A stretch of DNA of 64,000 nucleotides. Origin: Pomphorhynchus laevis. Its lineage: Eukaryota; Acanthocephala; Palaeacanthocephala; Echinorhynchida; Pomphorhynchidae. The position numbers and the translations under genes are program-made. The notes beneath the pieces were generated by a model, which saw only the letters and a list, made by a program, of their open reading frames with translations, did not search any database and was not told where the DNA came from. Shown here one piece after another: positions 33,426 to 44,447 of the stretch (the stretch's first letter is position 1; each line of letters opens with the position of its first letter). The stretch covers positions 50,131-114,130 of the forward strand of contig WNNJ02003631.1 in assembly GCA_012934845.2 (NCBI GenBank), given 5' to 3'.

Positions 33426-33500
33426 AGTTTTTCTGGCTACATCCCGGAGGACTTCTCTCGGCTGGCAGAAGATGTGAAGAGCATTTAAAAGGAATGGGAG

Positions 33501-34510
33501 ATGTTCAGATCCTCGCTTGTCAAAGCAACTGTGAAAAGTTGTGACTCGAGGGTATTAGGTGCTTGTCGCGGAAGAAATACTCAAACTTCTTGGTGGACAC
33601 CAACATTTAGAGATTTTGTTCAGCATGAGAAGCTGACTTATAAGGGAACTTTGTCAGATAAATCAGTAGAAGCTGTATACAAATACCGAAGGGCAAAGAT
33701 AGCTTCAGCTCGAGCAGTTACCGAAGCGAAAAAGGCGGAATGGATAAGTTAGGAGAGCACTTAGACTTGATTATAGGTCAACTTCGAAGATGTTATGTAG
33801 GATGATTAGGAACCTTTGTGTTGGAAAGCAGAATACTCCTTAAACTGTCTATGACAAGACAAGATCTATGCTGAATGGCATTGAAGAAATTCTTGGTTGT
33901 TGGAAATAGCATTTTAGGAGTCTCCTTAATCCGATGGATATGTCTTCTGGTGTAGAAATAGAGCCTTTAGAATTAACAAAAGAGATAACTATTTGGAAGA
34001 GGTCATTGCAGTTGTTAAAAAACTTCGTAATGTAAGTCTTCTGGAGTAAACGGGATTCTACCTGAAGTTTTAAAGGATCTCCACGTTGTAGACATGACGA
34101 GCTAACACGGCTCTTCAACGTTACATTGAAGTCGAATAAGGTTTCTAGTGAGTGGCGAACTGGGGTGGTGGTACTGATCTTTTAGAAAGGTGACCGAAGA
34201 GTGTGTTCCAATTATCGGGGAATCACTCCTCTTAGCCAAATTGGTAAGATATTTGCTAGAATTCTTGAGTTATGGATACGGACTATAGTTGAGGGACATT
34301 TGCAAGAGGAATAATGCGGTTTTCGTTGGATGGAACTACGAATCTGCTCTTTACTCTATCAACTATCCTTTAACGATGTTTATAGTTCGCTCAACCGCTC
34401 TACATGTGTTTTGCAGATTTGGAGAAGGCGTTCGACCAAGTTTCGCGAGAGCGGTTGTTGAAGGCACTAAGAGAGTATGTAGTATCACACTATCTTCGGA
34501 TTGATGTGAC
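33501..34510 (+). pseudogene. LINE A copy 2 linker and reverse transcriptase remnant
   Basis: 'KSCDSRVLGACRGRNTQTSW' and 'YKYRRAKIASARAVTEAKKA' (33,530-33,750) match the linker of this LINE group. Then, in broken frames, 'VCSNYRGITPLSQIGK' (34,203), 'NPLYMCFADLEKAFDQVSRE'-like motif A (about 34,390), and the truncated end. Multiple stops. Confidence 0.65.
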
Positions 34511-34592
34511 TTCTCTGAATGAACAAATACAGTATAATTTGTATTCGTGTTCTAGGTAGAGAGTTGGAATCATTTCCATTTAGCATTGGTTA

Positions 34593-35006
34593 ATTTATCT
34601 TATCGTATATCACAGCTTATTAGTGCAACAAATCTTCTGTTTTTTCTTAAGCATTAGAAACCTGATGGCTTTTCACCTAGGAATTTAGTTCTGTAATCAC
34701 TGATTTTCCACAGCAATAATGTTTGTTTAAATATGTAAATGTAACTCATTTTGTTGACCTTTTTAAGAAATTTTTAGATAATGTATACATTTTAAAAAAT
34801 TCACTGAGAAATATAATTTTTGAATAGAAAAGTTTATGCTAATGTTTCAGTTGCATGCTAACTGAATGTTTCAATGTGATACGTTTAAAACGATAAATGT
34901 AATGGAATTTAGTAATATTAAATAAATATACCAAAATAGCATGCAAGAAAAAGTAGGTCACAACAAAGTCAGATAGAAATGACAGAACTTCAACTTCATT
35001 ATTCTT
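34593..35006. other. AT-rich spacer between LINE A and LINE B
   Basis: No gene or repeat recognised. Confidence 0.4.
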
Positions 35007-35076
35007 CGTCTTACCTTTCTTTTTCATGGCCGCAGGTCCAGGGGGATCTGAGCCCCCAACTGATCCAACACGGAAT
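35007..35076 (-). mobile_element. LINE B 3' tail, inverted
   Basis: The reverse complement reads TGTTGGATCAGTTGGGGGCT, then CAGATCCCCCTGGACC and a GCGGCC end followed by an A-rich run. This is the last ~60 bp of LINE B as at 38,005-38,055. It lies head to head with the start of LINE B copy 4, about 38 bp before that copy's first ATG. Confidence 0.7.
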
Positions 35077-35114
35077 TTAGTAACAAAGCGATATCTTTAA
35101 CCGTTAGCGTTAAC

Positions 35115-36215
35115 ATGCTCGGAGGATCAAAGCGCTCTGTTTTTGCTAAAGAAATGAACGAAAAAGCAAGGAAATCAGAAGATTTGCAGGTATTATCTTC
35201 TGATTTAACGTCGGAAACTAAGGTTGGTAAAGTTCCTTCTGTTCCAGAAGATGGGGAGGTACTTCATCCCATCCCAAAACTTAAAAACTTACTTATAATA
35301 AAACTATAAAAGCCTATAGAAAGGCACTGTTTATTCAACGTCTTTTTGAGACAATTTTGCGGAAAAATGTCTAACAGAATAATATTCAACTCTGTAAAGC
35401 TGTTTGAGACAGAACTTAAAATATCGTTTATGACTGCCGACTTGGCAAATGAATACATGAGTATTTCAATTTAGCCTTGGCTGATTTTGGAGAGATTTTA
35501 TCGAAGCCAATTCTTGGCACGTTAAAAATTTCAAATTTACCATGCCATTTAGATGAAAAGGATATAGTACTGCTAGAAAAGTCTTTTAAGGTTTCCAATT
35601 TTCGATCAATCTTAAGTAAAATGGGTAACCCAATACCTATTGGGTTCTGTTTTACCCTATTAGATCATGGGGAAATACTAACTAAATCTAAATGTAACCA
35701 ATTTCTGGGATTTAACTCTAGGTTTAACCTCATCGATCGTGACAAATATACGTATCCTCACTGCAGCAGGTGTCACAAATGGGGACACTGGGTTTCCAGC
35801 TGCAGTGAGTCACCTACGTGTGGTAGGTGTGGCCTGCCTGACTGTGCAAACCTTCAGTCAGCTCTTCGTTGCGAGCCCCCCCCCATCCTGCTCTAACTGT
35901 GGGGGGGGTAGCCATCCTGCCTGTAGCAGGAAATGTGGCAAGTTCAAGAAGTACCGTGTTAAATTCGTCAATCCAGGTCCTATGCTGAAGCCTGCTTCTT
36001 CCTCTTCCTTTTGCTCGGTTGCCTCCCCACGTATGGTTAATGCTGATTTATTGCGGGTGATGGATGCAAAAATTGAAGCCGTCCATAAGAAGATGGAGAC
36101 ATTTATTTCATCAGTTCTATCTACTATTAGTGCTAATCCGTCGATCCCGATTTCCACAGTTCAGACTTCCAACAAAATGAGGGCTTCGGCCAATGTTGCC
36201 CCTCAATCAAGGTAA
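35115..36215 (+). pseudogene. LINE B copy 4 ORF1 (gag-like, zinc knuckles)
   Basis: ATG at 35,115, then, in broken frames, an RRM-like middle region ('LARLKISNLPCHLDEKDI' and 'FRSILSKMGNPIPIGFCF') and three zinc-knuckle-like clusters at 35,757-35,945: 'CSRCHKWGHWVSSC', 'CGRCGLPDCANL', 'CSNCGGGSHPACSRKC'. It would bind the element RNA. A C-rich run (35,876-35,884) sits at one frame break. Confidence 0.75.
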
Positions 36216-36367
36216 GAAAAATGGTCAAGAAGCACTACCGGGAAAATGAAGAGAATATTGCCCATGGGCAAGTACATACCCCAGGTGGGGCTAGTGGCAG
36301 GAATGGAAAACTTCCTGCACTTAGCTCTGTCTAGGTAGGCAATCACCCACCCAACTAATCCATCACA

Positions 36368-37035
36368 ATGCAGAGTACTCGTGAGCCTTTTTCACTGAAT
36401 ATCCTTCAGTGGAATTCGGGAGGTGCTTCTGCCCTTAGACTTCTATCCGGTAAAGATACATATGTTATAGACCTTCAGGAGACAGGGTCTATCCGTCTCC
36501 CCCAAGACATTACTCGATTTATCCAAAGCACATCTGTTCCCACTATACTCCGTACATAACCCCACCTCACTCCTCTTCTTCTCAAGGACTATTGACCTTA
36601 GTTAAGTGCTTCTTAAGGTCCTCCCTCATTTTAAATTACTCGTGTCCATCCATGTCTTGTTTGGTAGTGTCACTCTGTAAGAACGGTAAACGCCTCAGTC
36701 TAGCCAATGTCTACATTCGTCCAGGGGAGATTCACATGAACCGTGACCTCCTGGATAGTATTATCGACAGCAACTATGACATGATACCTGGGGATTTCAA
36801 TGACAGAACTGGTCGTTGGATCAATGCAGCACTTCGCAGAGCTAGGAACGGTTATCTTATTCACAAACCACCGTCCCCTACCTTTCATTGCACATCAACA
36901 AATTCTATCCTCGACATTTTACTGCTTTACTCGAGGTGGTTGTTAAAACCCCTCTGCACGGAACAGTCGCGCCAGCAATTGTCCACCTCTCATGACCTAA
37001 TTCGTTGGAGAATTGAGGAAGGTATGTTGCTTTGA
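36368..37035 (+). pseudogene. LINE B copy 4 endonuclease
   Basis: Starts 'PFSLNILQWNSGGASALR' (the N-terminal LxxxxWN of AP-type LINE endonucleases), then 'YVIDLQETGS' (catalytic Glu), 'SLANVYIRPG', 'DMIPGDFNDRTGRWI' (GDFN) and 'NSILDILL'. One frame change near 36,560. Confidence 0.8.
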
Positions 37036-37933
37036 AGGAGGTTTCACTTTGATCCGATCAAAGTGGCCTTCTTTCAAGTGGCTATCCAACTCTTTCCCAT
37101 AATAGGAAATGAGTGTCTGACCGAATTTAAAAACTACCTCTTTTCGCAAGCTACCGCTATTTTATCGAATACCTATAAAGGTCGTATATACAATCTAACT
37201 CTGACGAAACTTAAGGTCATAGCGAAATTGCCTAACCTCCCTAATCTCTCTGTTTCCGCCAGACAGGCTCTCTCGAATGAATACTAGATCACTAGATATA
37301 GGTTCCAGCTGAGTAATGATAGGAGAAGTATTGCTCGCCTTAGTCCTTCTCAGTCCTCCTTTTAGAAGATTTTCAAGAAGGAGAAGTTTGTTTGTTAGAA
37401 GGATAGAGCATTGGGTTGAATAGGGAAGGTAGTCCTTGACAAAGTTTTGGAGGAGTCACGCGCCCTACACAACTATGGAGCCACTCAATCACCTCAACCA
37501 ATCTTGCCACCACAGCCTTGTTCACTGGACACGGGTGTAAAGACGTTGTCTCTGACATCAGCCTTTTTTATAAGATTAAAATACCAGCTTCAACAATCCA
37601 ATCTTATTTTAAACTCTGCAAAATCGCAGGTGCTAGTCTTTCATGGCTCCCCTGCTACAAAGAAAAAACTTAAGAGAATAAACTTCAGAAAAAAACTGAA
37701 GAGAGCGCACTCTGTGCGCTCTCTTTCGTACTTGCCTCTGAACCACTCCCCGCCTTCACAAGTCGAGTAAAATACCTGGGGTTCACCGTTACGGTGAACT
37801 TGTCGGCGAAAGCTTACCTGGATAGACTTAAACGTATCATGAAGAAAGCTAGGTGGCCCCTGAAACGAGCTCAGCATCTGTTATTGAAAGAGAATACCCA
37901 GGTGCGCCTTTGGGGGCACCCCCACCCACTCCC

Positions 37934-37973
37934 CACCTTCGGGGGTGGGGGGGGGTGGGTGGGTGGGGGTGAA
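37934..37973 (+). other. G-rich tract / G-quadruplex candidate in LINE B 3' end
   Basis: 37,941-37,969 has five or more runs of three or more G separated by single T. It directly follows a C-rich stretch with a TTCG turn (CCCCACCTTCGGGGGTGGGG), so it may form a hairpin or a quadruplex. Copy 6 has G-runs at the same place (58,490-58,498 and 58,521-58,530); copy 5 does not. Confidence 0.55.
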
Positions 37974-37979
37974 AGACAC

Positions 37980-38055
37980 CTGGTGGCTCAGTCGGACGGG
38001 CGCGTGTTGGATAGGTTGGGGGCTCAGATCTTCCTGGACCTGAGGCCGTGATGGA
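37980..38055 (+). other. tRNA-like 3' tail of LINE B
   Basis: TGGTGGCTCAGTCGGACGGG resembles a tRNA D-arm/A-box (GCTC/GGGC stem around AGTCGGAC). It is followed about 30 nt later by GGGGGCTCAGATCTTCCTGG. In the inverted copy (35,007-35,076) this reads GGGGG-CTCAGAT-CCCCC, a 5-bp stem with 7-nt loop like a T-arm. Versions occur at about 25,160, 41,720 and 58,510. Whether it derives from a tRNA is inference. Confidence 0.45.
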
Positions 38056-38162
38056 AGAAGAAAGAAGACGATGATTGACAATTAATGACGACTGCGACTT
38101 ATTGGTTTTGACTGTTTGTTGACTTTGACTTATTGATGTTCTGGTATCTCATTTTTTGTTAT

Positions 38163-39115
38163 TATTATGAATTTAGTAAAAAAATGTGCAGCATTACAAC
38201 ATCGGAGTTATCAAAGGAAAGCATAATAATGCTCAATTCTCCATCAAACGCAGAAAGTAAGGTATGTTTTTTAACTTTTTCTAATTTCACTCATCAGGAG
38301 GGACTTCCTCTGGTTCCAAAACTGGCTAACTTTGTGGTTATCAAACTACTGGAAAGGCAAAGTTTATTTAATACCTTTCTAAGGGGATTTACTGACCGGT
38401 TCAAAAAGAGAATTCTCTTCAACTGTGTTACATACTATGAGTCTGAAATAAAAATATATTTTGCTGCACCATATATGGCCAAGAGTTATATCAAGTATTT
38501 CAATGAGACGCATGCGAAAATTGCAGATATTTCGTCTAAGTCGATAACGGCTACGTTAAAAATTAACAATATACCAATTACTCTCTGACGAAGATGTATC
38601 GATGTTAGAAGAAGAAATTAATATATCTTGCATTCGGTTTATAAACAGAAAAAAGGATTCATCATCCCGGTGGCCTTCTGCAATGCACCGCTGGATGTGG
38701 CACAAAACCTGTAGATCTCGACTTCAAACCCCTTTATACGGTTGTACCCCATGAAGGGGTACAACCCAAATTTTACATTAATTGAGACCGACTCTCTAAT
38801 CTACCCCCACTGTAATAAGCGTCACCAGTGGGAGGGGGTATTAAGCGTCGTGTTGTTCTCTACCCCAGAAGTGCGGGGTGTGCGGGACTTCTACTATTCA
38901 CTCTGGAAAATGCATGGATAAACCACACTGCTTTAACTGCGGGGTGAACACTCCGCCTTGTCAAAAAGATGTAAAAATTTAAAAAAATATCAAAAAAGGC
39001 ACAGGTGCCCTAAACCTAGACCGACGACTTTAGTGGATACTGTTTCGACCGTCAAAGAAGGCATGCTGTCTGATACAGAAATTCTCAAACTCGTAGAAGG
39101 GAGTAAATAGGCCTC
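38163..39115 (+). pseudogene. LINE B copy 5 ORF1
   Basis: Frame 38,133-38,588 reads 'LVPKLANFVVIKLLERQSLF' and 'FKKRILFNCVTYYESEIKIY', parallel to copy 4 'PKLKNLLIIKL' and 'IIFNSVKLFETELKI'. Beyond it, broken frames show the zinc-knuckle zone ('YPHCNKRHQWEG' at about 38,795 and cysteines to 38,960). Confidence 0.65.
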
Positions 39116-39449
39116 GATGGTATACTTTAAGAACTTAATTAAGAATATGATAACCAACTGGCGGAGTCCTTCCGTTCATCCCAGCAAGGAAGGTTAACAA
39201 TTTTAAAAAGGCTCCCAAATCAAAAAACGAACAGGTTTTTCTCAGAATGTAGCCCCTATGAAGTTAGCCTGTAAAAACTTAATATGATCATTAGCCAGTA
39301 ACTAGGAATATGAAGATAACGCCTGTGGCCAAATGTCATCACCTTTAAGAACAGGAGGCAGGAAAGGGTGACTTTCCGCCTCTAGTTCCGACTAGGCGGA
39401 AGGCGTCCCACTCCGGTTACACTTTCGCCATAGGCAGTAGTTAAAAGCC

Positions 39450-40075
39450 TTTTTCACTGAATATCCTTCAGTGGAATTCAGATATGCTTCTGCCCTTAGG
39501 CTTTATCTGGTAGAGATGCAGGTGTTATGGTCCTTCAGGAGACGCGGTCTATCCGTCTACCGTAGGACATTACTCGATTTATCCCAAAACATATCTTCAC
39601 ACACTTCACTCCGTACATTACCACTCCCCACTCCTTGTCATCCCAAGGTCTTTTAACCCTAGTTAAATGCTCCTTAAGGTCCTCCGTCTTATTGAACTTC
39701 TCTTGTCCTGCCATGTCTTGTTTAGTTATAGCATTTGTCAAAAACGGTAAACGCATCAGCCTAGCCAATATCTACATCCGGCCGGAAAGATTCACAAGAA
39801 TCGTGACCTCCTGGTCCGTATTTTAGGTAGTGGCTACAACATGTTACTCGATGACTTCAACGGCATAACTGGTCGTTGGATTAATGCAGCACTCCGCAGA
39901 GCAAGGAACGATTATCTTATTCACAAACCACCAACCCTACCTTTCATTGCTCAACAACAAACTTACTCCTCGACATTTTTCTGCTACATAGGACATGGCT
40001 GTTTACACCCATCTGCACTAAGCAGTCGCGCCAACAACTGACCACCTCTCATGACATAATACACTGGTGGCTAGA
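39450..40075 (+). pseudogene. LINE B copy 5 endonuclease
   Basis: Matches copy 4: 'VLQETRSIRLP'-like, 'SLRSSVLLNFSCPAMSCLVI', 'NGKRISLANIYIRP', 'MLLDDFNGITGRWINAALRR' (GDFN decayed to DDFN). Frame breaks near 39,650 and 39,820. Confidence 0.7.
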
Positions 40076-40681
40076 GGAATATACGTTGCTTAGACGAAGG
40101 TTTCACTTTGATCCAATTAGAGTGGCCTTCTTTCATGCAACTATCCAACTTTTCCTCAGGATCGGGAATGAGAGTTTAACCGAATTTAATTCCTACCTCT
40201 CTTTGCAAGCTACCGGGATCCTTTCGAATACCTAGAAATGTCGCATTTACAGTCCCACTCCGACAAAAATCAAGGTCATAGCTAAAATGCTACACTTTCC
40301 CAATCTCTCTGCTTCCTTTAGGCATGTTCTCTTGAATGAATACTTGAGTTCTAGATATAGGCTCCAGCTGAGTACGGATAGGACGAGTATTGCTCGTCTT
40401 AGTCCCTCTCAGGATTCCTTCTGGGAGATATTCAAGATGGAGAAGTTTATCTTCTGGCGTGAGAGTGCATCGGGTTAGATTTGTAGAGTAGGTCTTGTTA
40501 AAGTCTTGGAGGAGTCACTATCACTGCATAGCTATGAAGCTACTCTTTCTCCCCAATAAGCCCGCCTTGGGGTGACTTAAGGAACAGGGATTTATACGTT
40601 GCGGATATCCTTAACACCTGGGGCCCACTTCCGGGCACCTCCAAAACCGTCGCTCCAATTTCTTCTCAGATTTGTCAGCTT

Positions 40682-41449
40682 TTGACATCCGATCAAAGAA
40701 GAGAAGTGGCCGTCACAATGCTGTTAGCCTCACCATCCGATGTAGCCGGCATCAACATCAGTCGTAGATTATTTTTACATAAGCGAAATCCGGTTACATG
40801 CCCTATAGATCTACGGCCCATTTCAATTCGAAATTATTTCATCTCCATCTACGAAAAAGCGCTTTCGCACAGAATCAGCGATTATTTAATTAGGCGTAAT
40901 TTAACCCCACCGAGTTTTCATAGGTTTGTCAAAAGGCGCTCGAGTCATTCAGCAATTGGTGAAGTGCACCAGTTTTGTCGCGATAACTATCATCAGCTTG
41001 CTGTGGTATTAAGGTATTGCTGTATACCAAGCGATTCTATTATGACGACGACCCTGATGAACGTCAATTTTACCCTATTACAGGTGTGTCTCAAGGTTTT
41101 ATTACTTTCTCCTATCTTATATCTTACTAGCTCCATTGTTTTATTCAAGGCATTTAAACGCGATCAACACCTTGTGGTATACGCTGATGATACCACAGCC
41201 CTGTTTTCAGGACACAGGTGCAAAGATGTAGTCTCGGACATCAGCCGTTTCTTTTTAAAAGATCAGTTGCCAACATCCAATCTTATTTTAAACTCCGAAA
41301 AATCGCAGGTGGTTGTGTTTCATGGCGCCCATGTCACTAAAAGGAAACTTAAGAGACTTGCACTCTCATCCATTTTGCAGCCTCAAGCATTACCCATTTT
41401 CACGAGTCAAGTAAAATATTTGGGGTTGACAGTTTCTGTGAATTGGTAG
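40682..41449 (+). pseudogene. LINE B copy 5 reverse transcriptase
   Basis: A 255-codon frame: 'VTCPIDLRPISIRNYFISI', 'SAIGEVHQFCRDNYHQLAV', then 'QHLVVYADDTTALFSGHRC' (intact YADD) and 'NLILNSEKSQVVVFHG', ending 'TSQVKYLGLTVSVNW'. Motif A with the first catalytic Asp is not clear, and the GVSQG motif has become VCLKVLLLSP, so it is inactive. Confidence 0.75.
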
Positions 41450-42019
41450 GCGAAAGCTGACCTGTATAGACTTAAACGTATTCTGAATATAGCTAGGTGG
41501 GCTCTGAAACGGGCCCAACATCTGTCATTGAATGGGAAAACCCAAGTACGCATTTGTGGTACTTGGGCTATCTCGGTTACTTGAGCTATCTCTGGATTAG
41601 TCTTATTCTCTAGAGGACGTCCCTCAGAGCAAAGACTAAGGTTTCTCAAGCTCTTTATCTCAAGATTATCGACCATAGTCCGCCTCGACTGGACTCTTAG
41701 AGCAGTGAGAGACCGCGAATGGTTCAATCAAAAGGCGGCGCACTGGTGCGGCCGGCGGCTCAGATTCCTCTGAACCTGAGGCCGTAAGTGTTGTAGAAGA
41801 TGATACAAAAGTGATTTACAAAAATATTGATATGCGTACTACTTGATCGCTGTTTTTATGCTGTTTCGTTGTTTTCTTTCATATCGGTTATTATTGTTGA
41901 TAAAATCTTTATTTATTTAGATAAATGTAAAGGCATTTTAAAGATATGTGAAAATAATGCTTTGATGTTCATTTAAATATGTTAAAATCCTCAATTTTTA
42001 TTAAAACAATTTAACTTAC

Positions 42020-42200
42020 GATTCCTGAACTTCTTTACAAATGCGTTCAATTGCAACGGCGTGGTGATGCTGTACAGATGCCTGCTCTTTTCTGTGTTTA
42101 ATTCTGAGAAGTCTTAACTCTTTTTCTTGTTTACATATTAATTTCTGATATTTCATAGATTTCTCGAGACTTGACATTGTTAGTTCTGACTGCATCTTTG
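42020..42200 (-). CDS. PLCB4/norpA: PLC-beta exon, start of C-terminal coiled coil
   Basis: Acceptor ATATTTTTAG (to 42,201), donor TC|GTAAGT (42,020/42,019), 181 bp: 2 nt, 59 codons, 2 nt. It reads 'MKYQKLICKQEKELRLLR' and 'IKHRKEQASVQHHHAVAI', matching the '[20 protein letters not shown]' region of PLCB4. Phase 1 in matches the exon at 49,370, and phase 2 out matches the exon at 29,927. Confidence 0.88.
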
Positions 42201-42339
42201 CTAAAAATATATTAGGTCTTGATACAATTGCGAAATTTATTTTTTAGATCTAAATTTAAATATTACTAGGCATCAAAGCACTATTACTCGGTAATGCAGT
42301 TGATGCTATTACAAAGTAAAATACAAAAATTTGTGTGAG

Positions 42340-42620
42340 ATTATATGAACAATCAATTCAATCAGTTGCAGATCAATTCAATCAGTTACAAGGGCAAATT
42401 TAACAGCTTCAACACACAAGGACGTTAATGGGGGACTTCAGAAGACAGCTACGAACAACAATAACTGTGCTCAACTACAAATACAGTGTTCGGCACACGA
42501 CTGCAGCGTTTGGACCACAATCGCCTGCGACAACAGTAAGCCTAAAGAATACTTTCTCTGTGGATTTTGTGCCCACAAACTAATCCGCAACCTCTCTACT
42601 CAACATATATCAACCTCCAA
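42340..42620 (+). pseudogene. LINE D ORF1 remnant with PHD-like cysteine cluster
   Basis: A glutamine-rich heptad-like stretch ('NQFNQLQ' units, 42,352-42,400) is followed by 'CSAHDCSVWTTIACDN' and 'YFLCGFCAHKL' (about 42,490-42,580). This is a C-x4-C...C...C-x2-C pattern like the PHD-type fingers of some CR1/L2 ORF1 proteins. Confidence 0.45.
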
Positions 42621-43339
42621 CACGTCCACTCAAACAACCCCCTCGTTTCCAATGTCCTTTCTCCACACTGATCATGTCACCATTTACATTTCCCATCCCA
42701 TGTTATTTTCACTCCGCGACACCCCCGTCCAGTCCATCCTGTCTCGTTTCTCAATAACCTACTTCTATCAATCAAAATCATCTCCATCAACCTCTCCAAT
42801 CCTTCCACTCATAACCTTTGCTGGCATCGCTTGACACCCTCTATATTATAAATATCCTCTTTGTTTCTCGCTGTCGAACCTACTCCCTTCATATTCTCAA
42901 CTTCTAGCTCTCCTATCGTGACTTCACCTATCACACTACTCGTCCTCCTCCTTTATAAACGCTTTCTTTATTGTGATCGTTGCGTCATCTTCACAAATAT
43001 CACTCCTTCCACCTTCTTATCTCCACAATCACTCTCTACCACGATGTTTATGCCGTCAATTTCATGATCTCGTCTCTTGTTCCTGCGGATAACTTATTCT
43101 TTTTCAAAGACATCTCTACTGTCGCATTCATCCGCTTAAACAAATCTTCTTAATCTAATCCTTCTCAGCACCTCTCCTGAAAATTGTATTCAAGCATCGC
43201 TCTCACTCGTCTTCTGTCCTCTCCCAACGATTTAAACTCATGCTCTCTTCAGCCACTCGTGTTGGTCCCTATCGCACCCCTCCGAAATCGCTAAATTCTC
43301 TTCTGTACGCATCGAAAAATGGCGTCATGAGGAAAATGG

Positions 43340-43384
43340 CGCTCCATCGATGGCGCTCCATCGATGGCGCTCCATCTCTCCGAT
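43340..43384 (+). repeat. Three short tandem repeats in LINE D
   Basis: The 14-bp unit GATGGCGCTCCATC (itself a near palindrome) is repeated three times between about 43,342 and 43,380. Confidence 0.6.
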
Positions 43385-43784
43385 GTGTCTTCTCCGCTAG
43401 CCCATTTCACCACCACACGGTTTCTGCCTCGGCCTCCTCAACACTGGATATATTCTCCATAACTTTGATCTCACCCTCAACCTATTCACCGAGCTATCCA
43501 TCGATATCTGCTTCATCGAATCCTGGGACTTCGATTCCGACGACCTCTCCATTCGCCGTTTGCTCTCTGCCAGTTGATCACTAGTCGAATTCGCCTGTAC
43601 CCTAATCTCATGGCCTTCTAAATACTCAAATCATGGCTACATTGTCGCATTCGACCGTCACCCCTCGTCTCTTCGCAAAATTAATCCTATGTCAGTCCTT
43701 GCTCTTTTGAATTGGTTATCTCGACAGTGTATACCGTAATGACTAAGCTCCCACCTCCTTATTTTTTACCAAATCTCTGACCTC

Positions 43785-44357
43785 ATGTTCTACTGTTCTT
43801 TAACCTTCATCCCTTCTCTCGTTCTTGACGACTTCAGCATCCGCCTCAACCGCCCCTATTCCACCGATACCATTCGGTTCATCAATATTATATCCAACTA
43901 CAACTACAAACTCATCGCTACTGCCTTCACACATATTCTTAGCGATGCACTGGACATCGTCGCTGTCCTATATCGTTTTCCTGCCCACACATCACTGTCC
44001 ATCTCCGATCTTTGTCTATACAATCACTTTTTCGTCACCCTTAATATCACTTCCAAACACACCCCGCTTCACACACCTACCATCTTACGTCGCTCTTGGA
44101 GAAATCTTGACCTCCCCATTCTCCGCTCTGCCTCACTCAAATCGTATCTATCCTCTCCCACAGTAACATCTTCCTCTCATCACCATCTCGCCTTTCTTTT
44201 CGACTTTGAACACACATCCACTTTCGATCTTATCTTGATCTTCAAACCTCACCCTCACCGTCGATTGCACCCTACTCCATGGTTTGACATCCAATGCCTA
44301 TTCTCAAATCGTCTACTCCGTCATGCTTGCCGAGTCTATCACCCATCTCAGACGTGA
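43785..44357 (+). pseudogene. LINE D endonuclease C-terminal part and linker
   Basis: A 190-codon frame: 'LDDFSIRLNRPYSTDTIRF' (family GDFNI), 'LSISDLCLYNHFFVTLNI' (family LSDHxxV) and 'LRRSWRNLDLPILRSASLKS', the linker typical of CR1/L2 ORF2. The catalytic GDFN reads DDFS. Confidence 0.7.
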
Positions 44358-44447
44358 TATCCGATCGCTCACTCCGTCTCGCCGTGATTCCTATCTTGTT
44401 CTTTGCCGGTCTCATCTCAACCTACTATGTACAAAATGTAAATTCGT

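Larger units (their letters stand above)
32055..34592 (+). mobile_element. LINE A copy 2
   Basis: Same family as copy 1, with a matching 5' end (GGGCCGCTAAGTGTCAGTC). It keeps the ~400 bp between endonuclease and reverse transcriptase that copy 1 lost, but stops inside the reverse transcriptase at about 34,592, after 'RELESFPFSIG'. The 3' end is therefore missing. LINEs normally lose the 5' end, so a later deletion or rearrangement is likely. Confidence 0.75.
35080..38085 (+). mobile_element. LINE B copy 4, nearly full length
   Basis: It contains an ORF1 with zinc knuckles, an endonuclease, part of the reverse transcriptase and a complete 3' tail. The YADD region is lost: 'RTGVKTLSLTSAFF' joins the end of one domain to a late segment near 37,540. 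The ORF1 plus AP-endonuclease layout places it in the Jockey/R1/I broad group. It is antisense to PLC-beta. It is followed immediately by LINE B copy 5 in the same orientation. Confidence 0.75.
38090..41800 (+). mobile_element. LINE B copy 5, nearly full length
   Basis: Directly behind copy 4 and in the same orientation. Contains ORF1, endonuclease, a better preserved reverse transcriptase, and the tail GCGGCTCAGATTCCTCTGAA. Its ORF1 differs clearly from that of copy 4 while the endonuclease halves are much alike, so they are different subfamilies rather than a tandem duplication. It ends about 220 bp before a PLC-beta exon. Confidence 0.75.
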
